A DNA stretch of 64,000 bases. It comes from an uncultured Bacteroidota bacterium (GTDB lineage Bacteria > Bacteroidota > Bacteroidia > B-17B0 > Aurantibacillaceae). The position numbers and the translations under genes were made by a program. The DNA lies in contig CAITNS010000030.1 of the NCBI GenBank assembly GCA_903893815.1, positions 62,001-126,000 of the forward strand. The letters are read 5' to 3'. The notes under the pieces are model-generated. The model saw nothing but the letters and a program-made list of their open reading frames with translations. It searched no databases and had not been told where the DNA came from. The stretch's first letter is position 1. Each line of letters starts with the position of its first letter. This document shows positions 43,828-52,943 of the stretch, one piece after another.

Positions 43828-44436
43828 ATGAAGGATTTATTTAACTACCTAAAATCAAAAACATTTTTTAAGCATCTAGCTTTAGCAACGGTTAGTTTGG
43901 TTATTGTTTTATGGGCTTTATTTAAGTTATTAGGGGTTTATACCCACCATGGCGAAACAGCAGAAGTGCCTGATTTTAAAGGAAAAACCATTGCTGAATT
44001 AGATAATTTTGTAAAAGATAAAAACGTAGGTTTTACCATTATTGATAGTGTTTACAGTCCACAAGAAAAGTCAGGTATTGTTATTAAACAAGATCCAGAG
44101 GCAAAATCGATGGTAAAACACAATAGAATTATCTATTTATACGTTACTAGTACGCAAGCGCCACAAATGGCTATGCCAAAATTAGTAGACAGAAGTACGC
44201 GACAAGCCGTGTTTATGATTGAAAGTTATGGCCTTAAAGTGGGTAAAATAACAGAAATTGCAGGCGATTGCAAAGGCTGCGTGCTAAAACAATATTTTAA
44301 TGGTAAAGAAATTATGCCAGGTGATGCCATTAAAAAGGGAAGTAAAATAGATTTATCTGTAGGAAAAAAAGAAGAGGATTACTCGGCAATGGCAACAGAC
44401 TCATCAGCTGTAGCAGATCCTGAAGACGAAGAATAA
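43828..44436 (+). CDS. Membrane-anchored PASTA domain protein
   Basis: The 202-residue protein has one TM helix near residues 16-36 (LALATVSLVIVLWALFKLLG), then two PASTA domains (~45-112 with AEVPDFKGKTIAELDNFVKD; ~113-180 with MPKLVDRSTRQAVFMIESYGLKVG), then an acidic tail. PASTA domains bind peptidoglycan fragments or beta-lactams. Here they are on a bitopic protein without a kinase or PBP domain. It is followed 11 bp later by the T9SS gene and then the RluA gene, a usual Bacteroidota order. Confidence 0.9.
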   Translation: MKDLFNYLKSKTFFKHLALATVSLVIVLWALFKLLGVYTHHGETAEVPDFKGKTIAELDNFVKDKNVGFTIIDSVYSPQEKSGIVIKQDPEAKSMVKHNRIIYLYVTSTQAPQMAMPKLVDRSTRQAVFMIESYGLKVGKITEIAGDCKGCVLKQYFNGKEIMPGDAIKKGSKIDLSVGKKEEDYSAMATDSSAVADPEDEE

Positions 44437-44447
44437 ACTAATAAAGA

Positions 44448-46385
44448 ATGAAATTTTTTAAATATACTTTAATACTACTGGCATCATTAATAAGTCTTGG
44501 AAATTATGCTCAAGAACAATTACGCCCTTTGAGCGGCAATGCCAATTTACCAAAAACAATAACTACTAATTCATCCGTAAAAAAAACGGCAACTACTACT
44601 TCTATCTATTTACCTTTTTTTGATGATTTTTCTTACTCCTATAAATCTCCTTACCCATCTGCCAACAATTGGGTAGATTCAAATGTGTATGTGAATAATG
44701 GCTTTGCAATTGCCCCCATATCATTAGGAGTTGCTACATTTGATGGGTTAAACAAAAAGGGCTATCCTTATAATTTAACCGCTGCAGTTAATGTTTCTGC
44801 ATCAGCCGATACATTAAAATCGAAATCTATTCATTTAGATTCTATTCCTACCGCTAATCCATTAGTTTATAAAAAGTATAGCCCAAGCGATAGTATCGCA
44901 TTAACCTTTTATTATCAAGCGGAAGGTTTTGGAGAAGCTCCTGAACCAAATGATTCACTATGTTTAGATTTTTTTAAACCAAAATTAAATCAATGGATGA
45001 AAGTTTGGGGTAAAGCTGGCTACAACCCAAGCGCTACAGATACTAACTTTTATAGAGTAAAAATTGGAATTGTTGACACCGCTTATTTTCATGATGGCTT
45101 TCAATTTAGATTTAGAAACAAAGGCACAACAAGCGGTAGTTTAGATCATTGGAATATTGATTATGTTCAAGTAAAGGACGACTATTTTTATGCGGATAGT
45201 TTACTAAATGATGCTTCTTTTGTTTACAAACCAAGTTCGTTTTTAAAAAACTATTCCGTCATTCCTTATCGCCAATACAATCAACCTTTAGAATTGGCAA
45301 CAGGTTTTACAAATTACCTGAGAAACAACTTTAACATTGCTAAGTTCTCGGTTTATAATTATACCATAACGCAAGGAACCGGCACGCTTGTTCCAACCGA
45401 TGTGTACGGTACATTTCCAAACCCTGGTTTTTTACCATATAATAATATTAATGGCTATTATTCAGGAGGAGCAAACAGTGCGGCACGTCCAGTTTTTTCG
45501 CCAACAGGAACTCCCTTTCCTTCGCCTCCATTTTCAGACTCTACATATTTTACCATCAAGCACAGTCTTACCACACCTGCAGATGTAAAAAATGATAACG
45601 ACACCGTCGTTCACATTCAACGTTTTTCAAACTACTATGCCTATGATGATGGAAGTGCAGAACAAGGCTACTACTTAAATACATACGGTGCTAAAATAGC
45701 AGTGCGTTATACATTAAATGTAGCTGATACCTTAAAATCGGTTCGTATATATTTTGATCCAATCACTCAAGGTGGGCTTATTTTAAATTCTACTTTCCGA
45801 ATTAATGTGTGGAGCAACAACGGTGGCTCACCTGGAAGTGTGATTTATAAAGATAGTTTAATGTATCCTGAGTATGAATCGGGAAGTTATAATATGATTC
45901 CAACCTATTCATTAACATCTTGTTTGCCTTTGGGTGTTGGTTCTTATTTTATAGGAATTCAACAAACCACCAATCAACCATTAAATATTGGTTTTGATAG
46001 AAACACCAATCATAAAAACTCCTTATATTATAATATTTCTGGAAGTTGGTCTCAATCCTCTATCAATGGATCCTTAATGATTAACCCAGTAATGGGTTGC
46101 GTAGATCCTCCAGTAATAGTAGGTGTTTCAGAGATTACAAAAAACAATCTTGCAAAAATATTCCCTAATCCTGCGCAAGATATGATAACAGTTAGATATC
46201 CTGGAAATCAATTGGAACATAGTGAATTAGAAATTACAACAGCATTAGGACAAACCGTATTTACAAAAAGCATCACAAGCAACGAACAAATCGATATCAG
46301 CAATTTATCCAACGGATTATATTTTATTCACTTAAAAGGCAATAGCCTAAACGTTAGTTCTCAAAAACTAATAATTTCCAGATAA
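44448..46385 (+). CDS. Large T9SS-sorted surface or secreted protein
   Basis: The 645-residue protein has a signal peptide (MKFFKYTLILLASLISLGNYAQ) and beta-sandwich domains. One near the N-terminus (SIYLPFFDDFSYSY ... FRFRNKGTTSGSLDHWNIDYVQV) is like the choice-of-anchor/adhesion domains of Bacteroidota. A second jelly-roll-like domain contains RIYFDPITQGG. The C-terminal T9SS domain starts IFPNPAQDMITVRYPGN and ends SQKLIISR. It lies between the PASTA and RluA genes with 1-11 bp gaps, so they form one operon. Its substrate is unknown. Confidence 0.88.
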   Translation: MKFFKYTLILLASLISLGNYAQEQLRPLSGNANLPKTITTNSSVKKTATTTSIYLPFFDDFSYSYKSPYPSANNWVDSNVYVNNGFAIAPISLGVATFDGLNKKGYPYNLTAAVNVSASADTLKSKSIHLDSIPTANPLVYKKYSPSDSIALTFYYQAEGFGEAPEPNDSLCLDFFKPKLNQWMKVWGKAGYNPSATDTNFYRVKIGIVDTAYFHDGFQFRFRNKGTTSGSLDHWNIDYVQVKDDYFYADSLLNDASFVYKPSSFLKNYSVIPYRQYNQPLELATGFTNYLRNNFNIAKFSVYNYTITQGTGTLVPTDVYGTFPNPGFLPYNNINGYYSGGANSAARPVFSPTGTPFPSPPFSDSTYFTIKHSLTTPADVKNDNDTVVHIQRFSNYYAYDDGSAEQGYYLNTYGAKIAVRYTLNVADTLKSVRIYFDPITQGGLILNSTFRINVWSNNGGSPGSVIYKDSLMYPEYESGSYNMIPTYSLTSCLPLGVGSYFIGIQQTTNQPLNIGFDRNTNHKNSLYYNISGSWSQSSINGSLMINPVMGCVDPPVIVGVSEITKNNLAKIFPNPAQDMITVRYPGNQLEHSELEITTALGQTVFTKSITSNEQIDISNLSNGLYFIHLKGNSLNVSSQKLIISR

Positions 46386-46386
46386 C

Positions 46387-47451
46387 ATGATAGATGATTT
46401 AGAAGAAGTTGACTCAAGCGGAGAAGAAAAAGAACTTTACGAACATCACAATATAAAGGTAGAAAAAGGCCAAGTAATGATGCGAATTGACAAGTTTTTG
46501 ATGATTCGTATTCAAAATGCTACCCGAACAAAATTGCAACAAGCTTGCGATGCAGAATGTATTTTGGTAAATGGTAAGCCCATTAAATCAAGCTACAAAA
46601 TAAAACCTTTGGATGAAATTTCTGTTTTAATGACAACGCCTCCACGCGATGTGGAAGTATTGGCAGAAGATATTCCCATCAACGTCGTTTTTGAAGATGA
46701 TTATATCTGTGTCGTAAATAAAGAGCCAGGCATGGTTGTGCATCCTGCTTTCGGACACTATTCAGGAACACTGGTAAACGCTTTAGCGTATCGTTTTAAA
46801 AACTTACCGACTTCTAAAACGCAATTAACTGAAAATTTATCTATCGATAGGCCAGGCTTAGTGCATCGTATTGATAAAAACACATCAGGAATTATTATTG
46901 TTGCTAAAACTGAATTAGCAATGACGCGTTTAGCAAAAGATTTTTTTGATAGAAATCTCGATAGAAAATATATTGCTATTGTTTGGGGCGATGTGAAAGA
47001 AGATGCGGGAACCATTACTTGTAATGTGGCTCGCGATTTAAAAAACAGAAAAGTAATGGCTTGCTTTCCTGATAGCGATCATGGCAAACATGCGATTACA
47101 CATTATAAAGTATTAGAACGTTTTGGCTATGTAACCGTTGTTGAGTGTAAACTGGAGACGGGCCGCACACATCAAATTCGTATCCACATGAGGCATTTAG
47201 GTCATCCATTATTTAATGATAATGAATATGGTGGCGATAGAATTTTAAAAGGTTTATCAAGTAATAAATACAAACAATTTATTGAAAATTGTTTCGAAAT
47301 TTTACCTCGTCACGCCTTACATGCTAAAACATTGGGCATTACGCATCCTATTACTAAAGAACCTATCTTTTTTAATAGTGAGTTACCAGATGATATGCAG
47401 CAGGTGATTGACAAATGGAGAAAGTATTCTTATAAGTTTGAGGAGGAATAA
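46387..47451 (+). CDS. RluA/RluD-type pseudouridine synthase
   Basis: The 354-residue protein has an N-terminal S4 RNA-binding domain (RIDKFLMIRIQNATRTKLQQA) and a RluA catalytic domain. Catalytic Asp163 lies in VHRIDKNTSGIIIVAKT (HRID instead of the common HRLD), with ETGRTHQIRIHMRHLGHP further on. It isomerises uridine to pseudouridine in 23S rRNA (RluD type if the S4 domain is a guide). One bp separates it from the previous stop. Confidence 0.94.
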   Translation: MIDDLEEVDSSGEEKELYEHHNIKVEKGQVMMRIDKFLMIRIQNATRTKLQQACDAECILVNGKPIKSSYKIKPLDEISVLMTTPPRDVEVLAEDIPINVVFEDDYICVVNKEPGMVVHPAFGHYSGTLVNALAYRFKNLPTSKTQLTENLSIDRPGLVHRIDKNTSGIIIVAKTELAMTRLAKDFFDRNLDRKYIAIVWGDVKEDAGTITCNVARDLKNRKVMACFPDSDHGKHAITHYKVLERFGYVTVVECKLETGRTHQIRIHMRHLGHPLFNDNEYGGDRILKGLSSNKYKQFIENCFEILPRHALHAKTLGITHPITKEPIFFNSELPDDMQQVIDKWRKYSYKFEEE

Positions 47452-47859
47452 TTAATCTTTCACCCACATAAATACTTTACCGTTATCGCGGTAGGTATCG
47501 AAATTTTTACCAAAAGTAATGGCGCAAAAATCAATGAATGGTAAAATGCCAAACACGCCGCCTAAACTAGCAATGTAAGCAACAGGCACATGAGGCTTTG
47601 TTCCTAAATAAATACGGTGTAAGCCAACCATGCCAAATGGAAAAGGAAAAGCCAATACAGCAGATGTAATACGTTTATTTAATTTTTGTTTTTTATGAAA
47701 TAACTGAAAGATTGGATTTGGTTTTTTGTCATCCACTAAAGTGTTTTCGGAATAAATAATAGTTGATGCACTATCTAAATAATAAACCGTTGCTAATTTG
47801 TTTTTAGCAAACAAAGTTGATGTAATCAAATAACAGATAACAAACAACAGCCTATTCAT
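47452..47859 (-). CDS. TM2-domain membrane protein with signal peptide
   Basis: The 135-residue protein has a signal peptide (MNRLLFVICYLITSTLFAK). Its C-terminal half resembles the TM2 domain, two TM helices with a conserved loop: FPFGMVGLHRIYLGTKPH and VFGILPFIDFCAITF. Its start overlaps the SCO1 stop codon by one base. It was read as TM2-like by eye. The role is unknown; the position in the SCO cluster suggests an envelope or respiratory link. Confidence 0.75.
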   Translation of the reverse strand: MNRLLFVICYLITSTLFAKNKLATVYYLDSASTIIYSENTLVDDKKPNPIFQLFHKKQKLNKRITSAVLAFPFPFGMVGLHRIYLGTKPHVPVAYIASLGGVFGILPFIDFCAITFGKNFDTYRDNGKVFMWVKD

Positions 47860-48485
47860 TATTCTTGTTTTAAAAGTGTAATATCCGAAATTAGCTTTAC
47901 AACAGCTACACTATCCGTTCCGTCATACATGCCACGAATGCGTTTTTGAGCATCTATTAAAATAAATAATTCGCTGTGCAAAAAACCTTCTTCACTTCCA
48001 TCTTCTTCTAAAGCATTTACTAAATAGCTATACCGCGCCAAATCATAAATCGCTTTTTTATTGCCCGTTAAAAAATGCCATTTGTTTTTTATAGCTCCAT
48101 AGGTTTGCGCGTAACCATTCAATACCTCAACTGTGTCGTTAGATGGATTAACCGTGTGAGATAAAATTAACACATTGTTATCTTCCTTAAAAGCATTTTG
48201 TACATGCACCAACTGCGAACTCATTTTAGGACAAATACTTTGGCAAGTAGCAAAGAAAAAATCTGCCACATATATTTTGTTGTTGATTGTTTTATCTGAA
48301 ATTATATCGTTATACTGATTTACAAAAGCAAATGGCTGAACCGTATGGTAAATAGTATCCTCAGCTTCTACTCCACCTAATTTTTTTTCACCAATAATTG
48401 GTAATAATAATTTTTTAGTTTCTTGTTTTGGAGTACAACCAAAAAATATAACACCAAGAATTAATATGTTTAAATACGTTTTCAT
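47859..48485 (-). CDS. SCO1/SenC family copper-binding lipoprotein
   Basis: The 208-residue lipoprotein (lipobox VIFFGC, Cys17) has a thioredoxin-fold SCO domain. The copper ligands are Cys81 and Cys85 (FFATCQSICPKM) and His170 (GFLHSELFILID). It delivers copper to the CuA site of cytochrome oxidase or acts as a periplasmic thiol-disulphide protein. The next gene upstream encodes a divergent SCO-like protein without these ligands, 2 bp apart. Confidence 0.92.
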   Translation of the reverse strand: MKTYLNILILGVIFFGCTPKQETKKLLLPIIGEKKLGGVEAEDTIYHTVQPFAFVNQYNDIISDKTINNKIYVADFFFATCQSICPKMSSQLVHVQNAFKEDNNVLILSHTVNPSNDTVEVLNGYAQTYGAIKNKWHFLTGNKKAIYDLARYSYLVNALEEDGSEEGFLHSELFILIDAQKRIRGMYDGTDSVAVVKLISDITLLKQE

Positions 48486-48487
48486 TT

Positions 48488-49156
48488 TTATTTACTTTCA
48501 ATTTTATTAGCGCTAACCATTCCTTCTTTTTCTTCTTTAATTCTTAAATGCTGATATTCTTCGGTTAGTCTTTTAATCTCTGCAATATATCTTCCATCGT
48601 AATAGCCTCTGATGTTGCGGTTTTTATCAACTAGTACAAAAAAACTGTAATCTACATAAATGGGTTTTTCTTTAAAGTAAGAATAATTTAAACTATCAAA
48701 AGACGATGTATTCCAATATAAACTTTTAATGTTTTTATTTCCAACAGATAGTTTTTCCATCTCTCTTAAGCAACTCGTATCGCTCAATCCATCGCAAGGC
48801 GTTACAATGACGAAGGGAATAAATTTAATTTTATCTTTTTTGTACTGAGCATATTCGCTTAGTCCTGCCATTCTGTAATCATCTTTTTTATAACTCTGTT
48901 TAATAAAACATACAGCAAACAATGGATAATTAACGGTATCTAAATTTAATGCTTGTAAGCCAATTTGATTACTTGTAGTTAAGGGTAAATTTTTAAACTC
49001 TGAGCCCACTTTATAAAACACAGTGTCTTTCCCTGATAATTGTTTAGGCCCGTAATGCGGTAATTTTTTAGAATTAATGGTACTGAACTCTAAAAAAAGC
49101 TTGAGAAACGCTGGGAATAAAAGGATAATAAAAAATAGGAGTTTCTTATTCTTCAT
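48488..49156 (-). CDS. Divergent SCO-like protein lacking the CxxxC site
   Basis: The 222-residue protein has an N-terminal TM anchor (LLFFIILLFPAFLKLFLEF). The rest aligns by position with SCO1: the strand before the active site (PLFAVCFIKQSYKKDD) and the end SFFVLVDKNRNIRGYYDGRYIAEIKRL. In place of CxxxC it reads CFIKQS, so the copper-binding Cys pair is missing, and the third ligand region lacks the usual His. It sits immediately upstream of an intact SCO. It may be a partner or a degenerate duplicate. Confidence 0.7.
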   Translation of the reverse strand: MKNKKLLFFIILLFPAFLKLFLEFSTINSKKLPHYGPKQLSGKDTVFYKVGSEFKNLPLTTSNQIGLQALNLDTVNYPLFAVCFIKQSYKKDDYRMAGLSEYAQYKKDKIKFIPFVIVTPCDGLSDTSCLREMEKLSVGNKNIKSLYWNTSSFDSLNYSYFKEKPIYVDYSFFVLVDKNRNIRGYYDGRYIAEIKRLTEEYQHLRIKEEKEGMVSANKIESK

Positions 49157-49167
49157 GATAGTTCGTT

Positions 49168-49593
49168 TTAAAAGTGTCTATTTTTAAGGCTTTCATTTAT
49201 TTTTTCGGCTAATTTTGCTTTAAATAATTTTTTATGAGATGCCCGCATTCCTAATAATGGCAAGTTTTCGGTATCTCCGTCATTATAAACCAATTTCTTT
49301 GACTTTTCATCAAATCCTCTAAAGTCTAAAAAATAAAACTCTCGGTTGTATAGTAACGATTGCTTAATTTCAAATCTATCCTCGTACACAATGGCATAAG
49401 GATTTACAAGGAGAGTTAATGCTTGAAGCGTTAAAATTAAGCCTGGGATTGCGGTTGCAGAGCCCCACGGATTAACATCTAGCAACATTTTTATACTAAA
49501 CCAGTCTAATAAAACACCAGATATAGCAACAGTTGCCACTAATAATATACTACGCTCAAAATACTCTTTTGGTTCTTCGTCTTTGTTTTTCAC
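49168..49593 (-). CDS. Membrane protein with two TM helices and a PH-like tail
   Basis: The 141-residue protein starts with GTG at 49591-49593. Two TM helices (SILLVATVAISGVLLDWF, TAIPGLILTLQALTLLV) are followed by a ~70-residue beta-rich segment (AIVYEDRFEIKQSLLYNREFYFLDFRGFDE) resembling bacterial PH domains. It begins the SCO cluster, 11 bp before the SCO-like gene. The family is not certain. Confidence 0.65.
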   Translation of the reverse strand: MKNKDEEPKEYFERSILLVATVAISGVLLDWFSIKMLLDVNPWGSATAIPGLILTLQALTLLVNPYAIVYEDRFEIKQSLLYNREFYFLDFRGFDEKSKKLVYNDGDTENLPLLGMRASHKKLFKAKLAEKINESLKNRHF

Positions 49594-49656
49594 AGCGCAA
49601 AGTTAAAAATTAAAGTACTTTAACTTTTGTTTATTAAATATATTTTTTATACTTGT

Positions 49657-49706
49657 TGTAACAGAATTATTAATAATTGTAACGTTTTGTAAGTTATTAC
49701 GTTACA
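49657..49706. promoter_or_regulatory. Three TGTAAC boxes upstream of the transglycosylase gene
   Basis: TGTAACA (49657-49663), TGTAACG (49678-49684) and its inverted copy CGTTACA (49700-49706) are spaced by about 21-22 bp, two helical turns, immediately before the gene at 49729. This could be an operator for a dimeric or multimeric regulator. Confidence 0.35.
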
Positions 49707-49728
49707 CTAATAAACTAAAACAAACACG

Positions 49729-51240
49729 ATGCTCAATACATTAAAACATACATTCCACAGAGCGCTATTAGTGTCTGCTTTGGCTACAAGTAGTTTGTTT
49801 GCACAAAACACGCTTACCATAACTGATAATCCGGTGGCTGCTATGTTAGATAGCTTAGCTAATCAAAAAGTTTTAGAAAAAGCACTATTAAAGCCAGTTT
49901 ATCCAAAAACTAACAAGTATAAATATGCTGAAGACAGCGTTCCTCGTTTCGAAGATTTCGTATACGAAAGCCGTTTAGCAAAATTAGATGCTACTTCTCC
50001 GTTTGATTTAGTATATAATCCTCATGTGAAAGGGTTTATTGAGCTTTACGCTGTTCGCAAGCGTGAATTAGTAAGCCGTGTAATGGGTTTATCACAATTA
50101 TATTACCCAATGTTTGAAGAAATCTTCGACAAACACAATATTCCTTTAGAATTAAAGCATTTAGCCGTTATTGAATCAGCTTTAAATCCCTGTGCTCGTT
50201 CAAGATGTGGAGCTACAGGTTTATGGCAGTTTATGTACCCAACTGGAAAAATGTATGGTTTAAATGTGAATTCATACGTTGATGAGCGTTCGGATGTTTA
50301 CAAGGCTACAGAGGCTGCAGCAGAGTATTTAACAAGTTTATATGGCATGTTTCATGATTGGCAAATGGTGTTAGCGGCTTATAATGCTGGACCTGGAACA
50401 ATTAGCAAAGCCATTCGCCGTAGTGGTGGCAAAAAAACATATTGGGAAATTCGTCCTTATTTACCTTTAGAAACTCAATCATACGTTCCCGCCTTTATCG
50501 CCGCTAACTATGTAATGAATTATCCAGCAGAACATAATATTTATGCTTCTACACCCCGTAAAACCTATTTTGAAGTAGATACCGCTGTTGTGAAAGAATC
50601 TATGACTTTTGGACAAATTTCAGCAGCTTTAGATATCTCAGTTGAAGAAATTGCTTATTTCAACCCACAATATCGCAAAAGTGAGGTTCCTGCTGGAGGA
50701 AATAGTTTAACGTTGCCAAAAGCCAAAATTGGAGCCTTCTTATCAAATGAAACTGAAATTTATGCAGCTATCAAATCTCAACAATTAGTAGCTTCAGAAA
50801 GTTCAGTAGCTGTAAAAGAAGTACAGAAAACACATACCGTAAGGAATGGAGAGAAATTAAGCACCATTGCCCGTAAATATGGCGTTACAGTGGCTGATTT
50901 AAGATCTTGGAATTACATTGGCAAAAAAGGAATTAGAACTGGCAAAAAATTAATTGTTTACGTAAAACAAAACACTGCAACACCTGCAGCTCAGCCTAAA
51001 ACGGATGCTCCAAAAGATCCTCAAACCAATGTAGCTGCTAAAGCCAAGGTTGACACAACTGATAAATTGGCCGATAACTCAGCAACTGGTGACATAAAAA
51101 TACACAAGGTGAAAAAAGGAGAAACTTTATACGGCATCTCTAAAAAATACGGCATCAGCGTTGATAAGCTCATTGAAATAAATGGGTTAAAGAAAAACCC
51201 ACAATTACTGATGGGACAAAAAATCAAATTAGTGTCATAA
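49729..51240 (+). CDS. mltD: Lytic transglycosylase with two LysM domains (MltD-like)
   Basis: The 503-residue protein has a signal peptide (cleavage after TSSLFAQ). The transglycosylase SLT/MltD domain has catalytic Glu149 in LAVIESALNP, the conserved GATGLWQFMYPTGKMYG, and AAYNAGPGTISKAIRR. LysM domains (~368-410 and ~458-502) bind peptidoglycan. It cleaves the MurNAc-GlcNAc bond to give 1,6-anhydro ends. No lipobox is seen. A terminator follows at 51246. Confidence 0.93.
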   Translation: MLNTLKHTFHRALLVSALATSSLFAQNTLTITDNPVAAMLDSLANQKVLEKALLKPVYPKTNKYKYAEDSVPRFEDFVYESRLAKLDATSPFDLVYNPHVKGFIELYAVRKRELVSRVMGLSQLYYPMFEEIFDKHNIPLELKHLAVIESALNPCARSRCGATGLWQFMYPTGKMYGLNVNSYVDERSDVYKATEAAAEYLTSLYGMFHDWQMVLAAYNAGPGTISKAIRRSGGKKTYWEIRPYLPLETQSYVPAFIAANYVMNYPAEHNIYASTPRKTYFEVDTAVVKESMTFGQISAALDISVEEIAYFNPQYRKSEVPAGGNSLTLPKAKIGAFLSNETEIYAAIKSQQLVASESSVAVKEVQKTHTVRNGEKLSTIARKYGVTVADLRSWNYIGKKGIRTGKKLIVYVKQNTATPAAQPKTDAPKDPQTNVAAKAKVDTTDKLADNSATGDIKIHKVKKGETLYGISKKYGISVDKLIEINGLKKNPQLLMGQKIKLVS

Positions 51241-51245
51241 AATTG

Positions 51246-51276
51246 AAACCCTCTGATAATCAGAGGGTTTTGTTTT
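51246..51276 (+). terminator. Rho-independent terminator of the transglycosylase gene
   Basis: AAACCCTCTGA (51246-51256) and TCAGAGGGTTT (51260-51270) form a perfect 11-bp stem with a 3-nt loop and T-rich tail. Confidence 0.88.
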
Positions 51277-51341
51277 TATAGGCATTGTAACATTATGCCA
51301 AACTCATGCGTCTTATGTGTAGTTTAATTTAAAAAGGTTTG

Positions 51342-51390
51342 GTTCAAACTATTCGAATTTAAAGCATACAAGAATTTGAATAGTTTGAAC
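51342..51390. repeat. 18-bp-arm inverted repeat just upstream of the ECF sigma gene
   Basis: GTTCAAACTATTCGAATT (51342-51359) and AATTTGAATAGTTTGAAC (51373-51390) are reverse complements except for one base, separated by 13 nt. The right arm ends 13 nt before the TTG start at 51404. It could be a hairpin in the mRNA leader, an operator pair, or the ends of a small element. Confidence 0.7.
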
Positions 51391-51403
51391 TCATAATACA
51401 AAA

Positions 51404-51889
51404 TTGACAGTAACCGAATATAATCAATGCGTGGATAGCTATTCCGATTCCTTATATCGCTTTATTTTAAAGCATATAAAGGATGTAGACGTGGCTAAAG
51501 ACATTGTGCAAGACACTTTCGAAAAAGTGTGGCGTAAAGTAAACGATGTAGAGAGTAGCAATGCTAAATCCTATTTATTTACGGCGGCACATCATACCTT
51601 AGTGGATTATACTCGAAAAGCAAAAAAGCAAAGTGTTTATAATGAAGTTGTTGAAAATACCTTACAACATAACAAACATTATAGCGACTTAAAGGATATT
51701 TTAAATAATGCCTTGGATAAATTACCAGAAATACAAAAAAGTGTAATTTTATTAAGAGATTATGAAGGTTACGATTACAACGAAATAGGAAAGATTACCA
51801 ATTTAAGAGAAAGCCAAGTGAAGGTTTACATATATAGAGCAAGAGCCTTTTTAAAAAATTATATAGGAAAATTAGAAGTTGTTATTTAA
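51404..51889 (+). CDS. ECF RNA polymerase sigma factor
   Basis: The 161-residue sigma-70 ECF protein has region 2 (YSDSLYRFILKHIKDVDVAKDIVQDTFEKVWRKV) and region 4 (LDKLPEIQKSVILLRDYEGYDYNEIGKIT). No ATG exists upstream in frame before a stop, so the TTG at 51404 is the likeliest start. It ends in a TAATG overlap with the anti-sigma gene, the usual ECF arrangement. The inverted repeat directly upstream may control it. The target regulon is not visible. Confidence 0.9.
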   Translation: MTVTEYNQCVDSYSDSLYRFILKHIKDVDVAKDIVQDTFEKVWRKVNDVESSNAKSYLFTAAHHTLVDYTRKAKKQSVYNEVVENTLQHNKHYSDLKDILNNALDKLPEIQKSVILLRDYEGYDYNEIGKITNLRESQVKVYIYRARAFLKNYIGKLEVVI

Positions 51890-52938
51890 TGCACAAAATT
51901 GATATACATAATTTCGAAGCATATTTGTTAGATTATTCGGAAGGAAATTTAACAGGTGAACTTCAAGTGGAGTTAGAATTATTTTTAATTCAACATCCCG
52001 AATTAGAAATTAATTTGGATGAATTATCATTGGTGTCTTTAGAAAATGAAGTCGCATCTTTTTCAAATAAAAACTCATTAAAAAAATCAGAAGCTGATTT
52101 GGTTTCCGAAACACAATTTATTGCATACATAGAAAATCAGCTTCCAGTAAACGAGCGCTTAGAATTAGAAAAAAGTTGTGCTATTAATCCTTCTCTTGCA
52201 AAAGAACTAGCTCTGTATCATAATACAATTGCAAAAGCAGATGCAACCATTGTGTTTGAAAACAAACAATCCTTAAAACGCAAACCGAAAGTTATTTGGT
52301 TTAATTTTTCGGCTAAGCAATATGCAGCGGCGGCTTGTATTGTATTTTTAATTGGCTTATTTATATTGTGGCCAAAAACATCGATTGATTCTGAAACCTC
52401 AACATTAGCAGACAAGACAGATGCTGTAACTAGTCAAACAGTATCTTCAAAAAATAACACAATGGAACCAACACACAATACAAATGACTTAACAAGTCCG
52501 AAAGAATCTAATACTTCTTTTGCTCCACAAGCCTTAGCTCCTATCGTGACTAAAAAAGAAAAAACCTTATTTGCAAATAATAACTCTTCTCAAAAAAACA
52601 ATACATCATCTATAAAAGAAGACACACTTCATCCTACTATCAAAAAATCTCCAATTATTGAAACACCTAAAAACGAAGCCTTGATTGCTTTAAATACAGT
52701 TCCAGTTGCAAAACCTAAAACAGTAGTGCAAGTAATTACAGAAAACGATGACGAAGTAGTTGCGGCAACCCCTGACAAAAAGAAAAAAGGTATTTGGGCA
52801 GCTGCTAGCCGAGCTTTAAAAAATTTGAATCATGCGGGCGTTAAAACTGTAAATGGTGACGAGGAAACATCTAATGATAATGCAGCTTATGCTCTTACAT
52901 TAGGTGGATTAAGTATTACTCATAAATCGGGTTTATAA
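51889..52938 (+). CDS. Membrane anti-sigma factor of the ECF pair
   Basis: The 349-residue protein has two short cytosolic segments, each like the Bacteroidota anti-sigma N-terminal region (NFEAYLLDYSEGNLTGEL and QFIAYIENQLPVNERLELEK). One TM helix follows (~145-160, AAAACIVFLIGLFILWP), then a low-complexity Ser/Thr/Lys periplasmic tail. There is no zinc HxxxCxxC motif. The ATG overlaps the sigma stop. By position it should sequester the sigma factor; the periplasmic tail may sense envelope state. Confidence 0.75.
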   Translation: MHKIDIHNFEAYLLDYSEGNLTGELQVELELFLIQHPELEINLDELSLVSLENEVASFSNKNSLKKSEADLVSETQFIAYIENQLPVNERLELEKSCAINPSLAKELALYHNTIAKADATIVFENKQSLKRKPKVIWFNFSAKQYAAAACIVFLIGLFILWPKTSIDSETSTLADKTDAVTSQTVSSKNNTMEPTHNTNDLTSPKESNTSFAPQALAPIVTKKEKTLFANNNSSQKNNTSSIKEDTLHPTIKKSPIIETPKNEALIALNTVPVAKPKTVVQVITENDDEVVAATPDKKKKGIWAAASRALKNLNHAGVKTVNGDEETSNDNAAYALTLGGLSITHKSGL

Positions 52939-52943
52939 AATTA

